Source: Bryobacteraceae bacterium (GTDB lineage Bacteria > Acidobacteriota > Terriglobia > Bryobacterales > Bryobacteraceae). From it: 5,429 bases of DNA. Location: contig JAICMB010000266.1 in assembly GCA_025929455.1 (NCBI GenBank), positions 1 to 5,429 of the forward strand. The letters run 5' to 3'. Of this stretch, positions 5,335 to 5,429 are shown in pieces; position 1 is the first letter of the stretch; each line of letters starts with the position of its first letter. The notes below the pieces were generated by a model. It ran no database searches. It was not told the DNA's origin and saw only the letters and a program-made list of their open reading frames with translations. A program made the position numbers and the translations under genes.

Positions 5335-5429
5335 TCAATGCTCAATCACAATGCCATGCTCCGCGTGCGACCCCATCTCCCTCGCGGGATTCCCCATGTA
5401 GCGATGGAACGCCTTTGTGCTGGTGTACA
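5335..5429 (-). CDS. C-terminal end of an unidentified protein, minus strand (5' part outside window)
   Basis: Read from the right edge, the minus strand has an open frame of 30 complete codons (5427 down to 5338) ending at a TGA (5335-5337). The visible peptide includes FHRYMGNPAREMGSHAEH and ends GIVIEH. Twenty-three of the 30 codons end in G or C, as in the other resident genes. The other two minus-strand frames in this stretch have much less biased third positions, and both hit stops. The ATG at 5374-5376 and the one at 5395-5397 are too near the end to be starts of an ordinary gene. I do not recognise the family; the stretch is rich in His and Glu but too short to assign. The gene converges on the GNAT gene with only 20 bases between stop codons (5315-5334). 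Confidence 0.55.
   Translation of the reverse strand, partial: YTSTKAFHRYMGNPAREMGSHAEHGIVIEH

Overview
The window reads as ordinary chromosomal DNA from a GC-rich Gram-negative-type bacterium. The gene style (a DUF192 protein, a class V aminotransferase joined to a long-form SerA, a GT39-like membrane protein, G/C-ending codons, few Shine-Dalgarno sites) is most reminiscent of Acidobacteriota of the Solibacter/Bryobacter type. That assignment is an impression from memory and was not tested. No mobile element, CRISPR array, tRNA or rRNA was seen. No gap exceeds 300 bases; the largest intergenic stretch is about 100 bases.

Layout, left to right. Bases 1-268 hold the 3' end of a DUF192-family gene (+). 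After an 89-base gap comes the core of the window, a two-gene serine operon (+): a class V, alanine-glyoxylate-type PLP aminotransferase (358-1530), then, one base after its stop, a full-length D-3-phosphoglycerate dehydrogenase, serA (1532-3100), with catalytic, substrate-binding and ACT domains. A strong hairpin follows serA. Next is a multi-spanning GT-C/GT39-like glycosyltransferase (about 3203-4810, +), then a small GNAT acetyltransferase (4862-5314, +) whose codon usage is clearly less GC-rich. The right edge carries the C-terminal end of a further gene on the minus strand (5335-5429), convergent with the GNAT gene and too short to be identified.

How the genes work together. SerA oxidises 3-phosphoglycerate to 3-phosphohydroxypyruvate. 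The coupled aminotransferase is well placed to convert this to phosphoserine, in place of a classical SerC. The ACT domain keeps two of three recognisable serine-contact positions, so feedback by serine is plausible. The membrane glycosyltransferase, the acetyltransferase and the DUF192 protein have no evident functional link to serine synthesis and look like independent units. Each of the three larger intergenic gaps contains an extended -10-like element (TGnTA...) close to the next start codon with no good -35, which suggests short 5' leaders.

I did not find evidence of a novel multi-gene system. The points most worth following up are the non-SerC transaminase linked to serA, the shared promoter architecture, and the compositionally distinct acetyltransferase.
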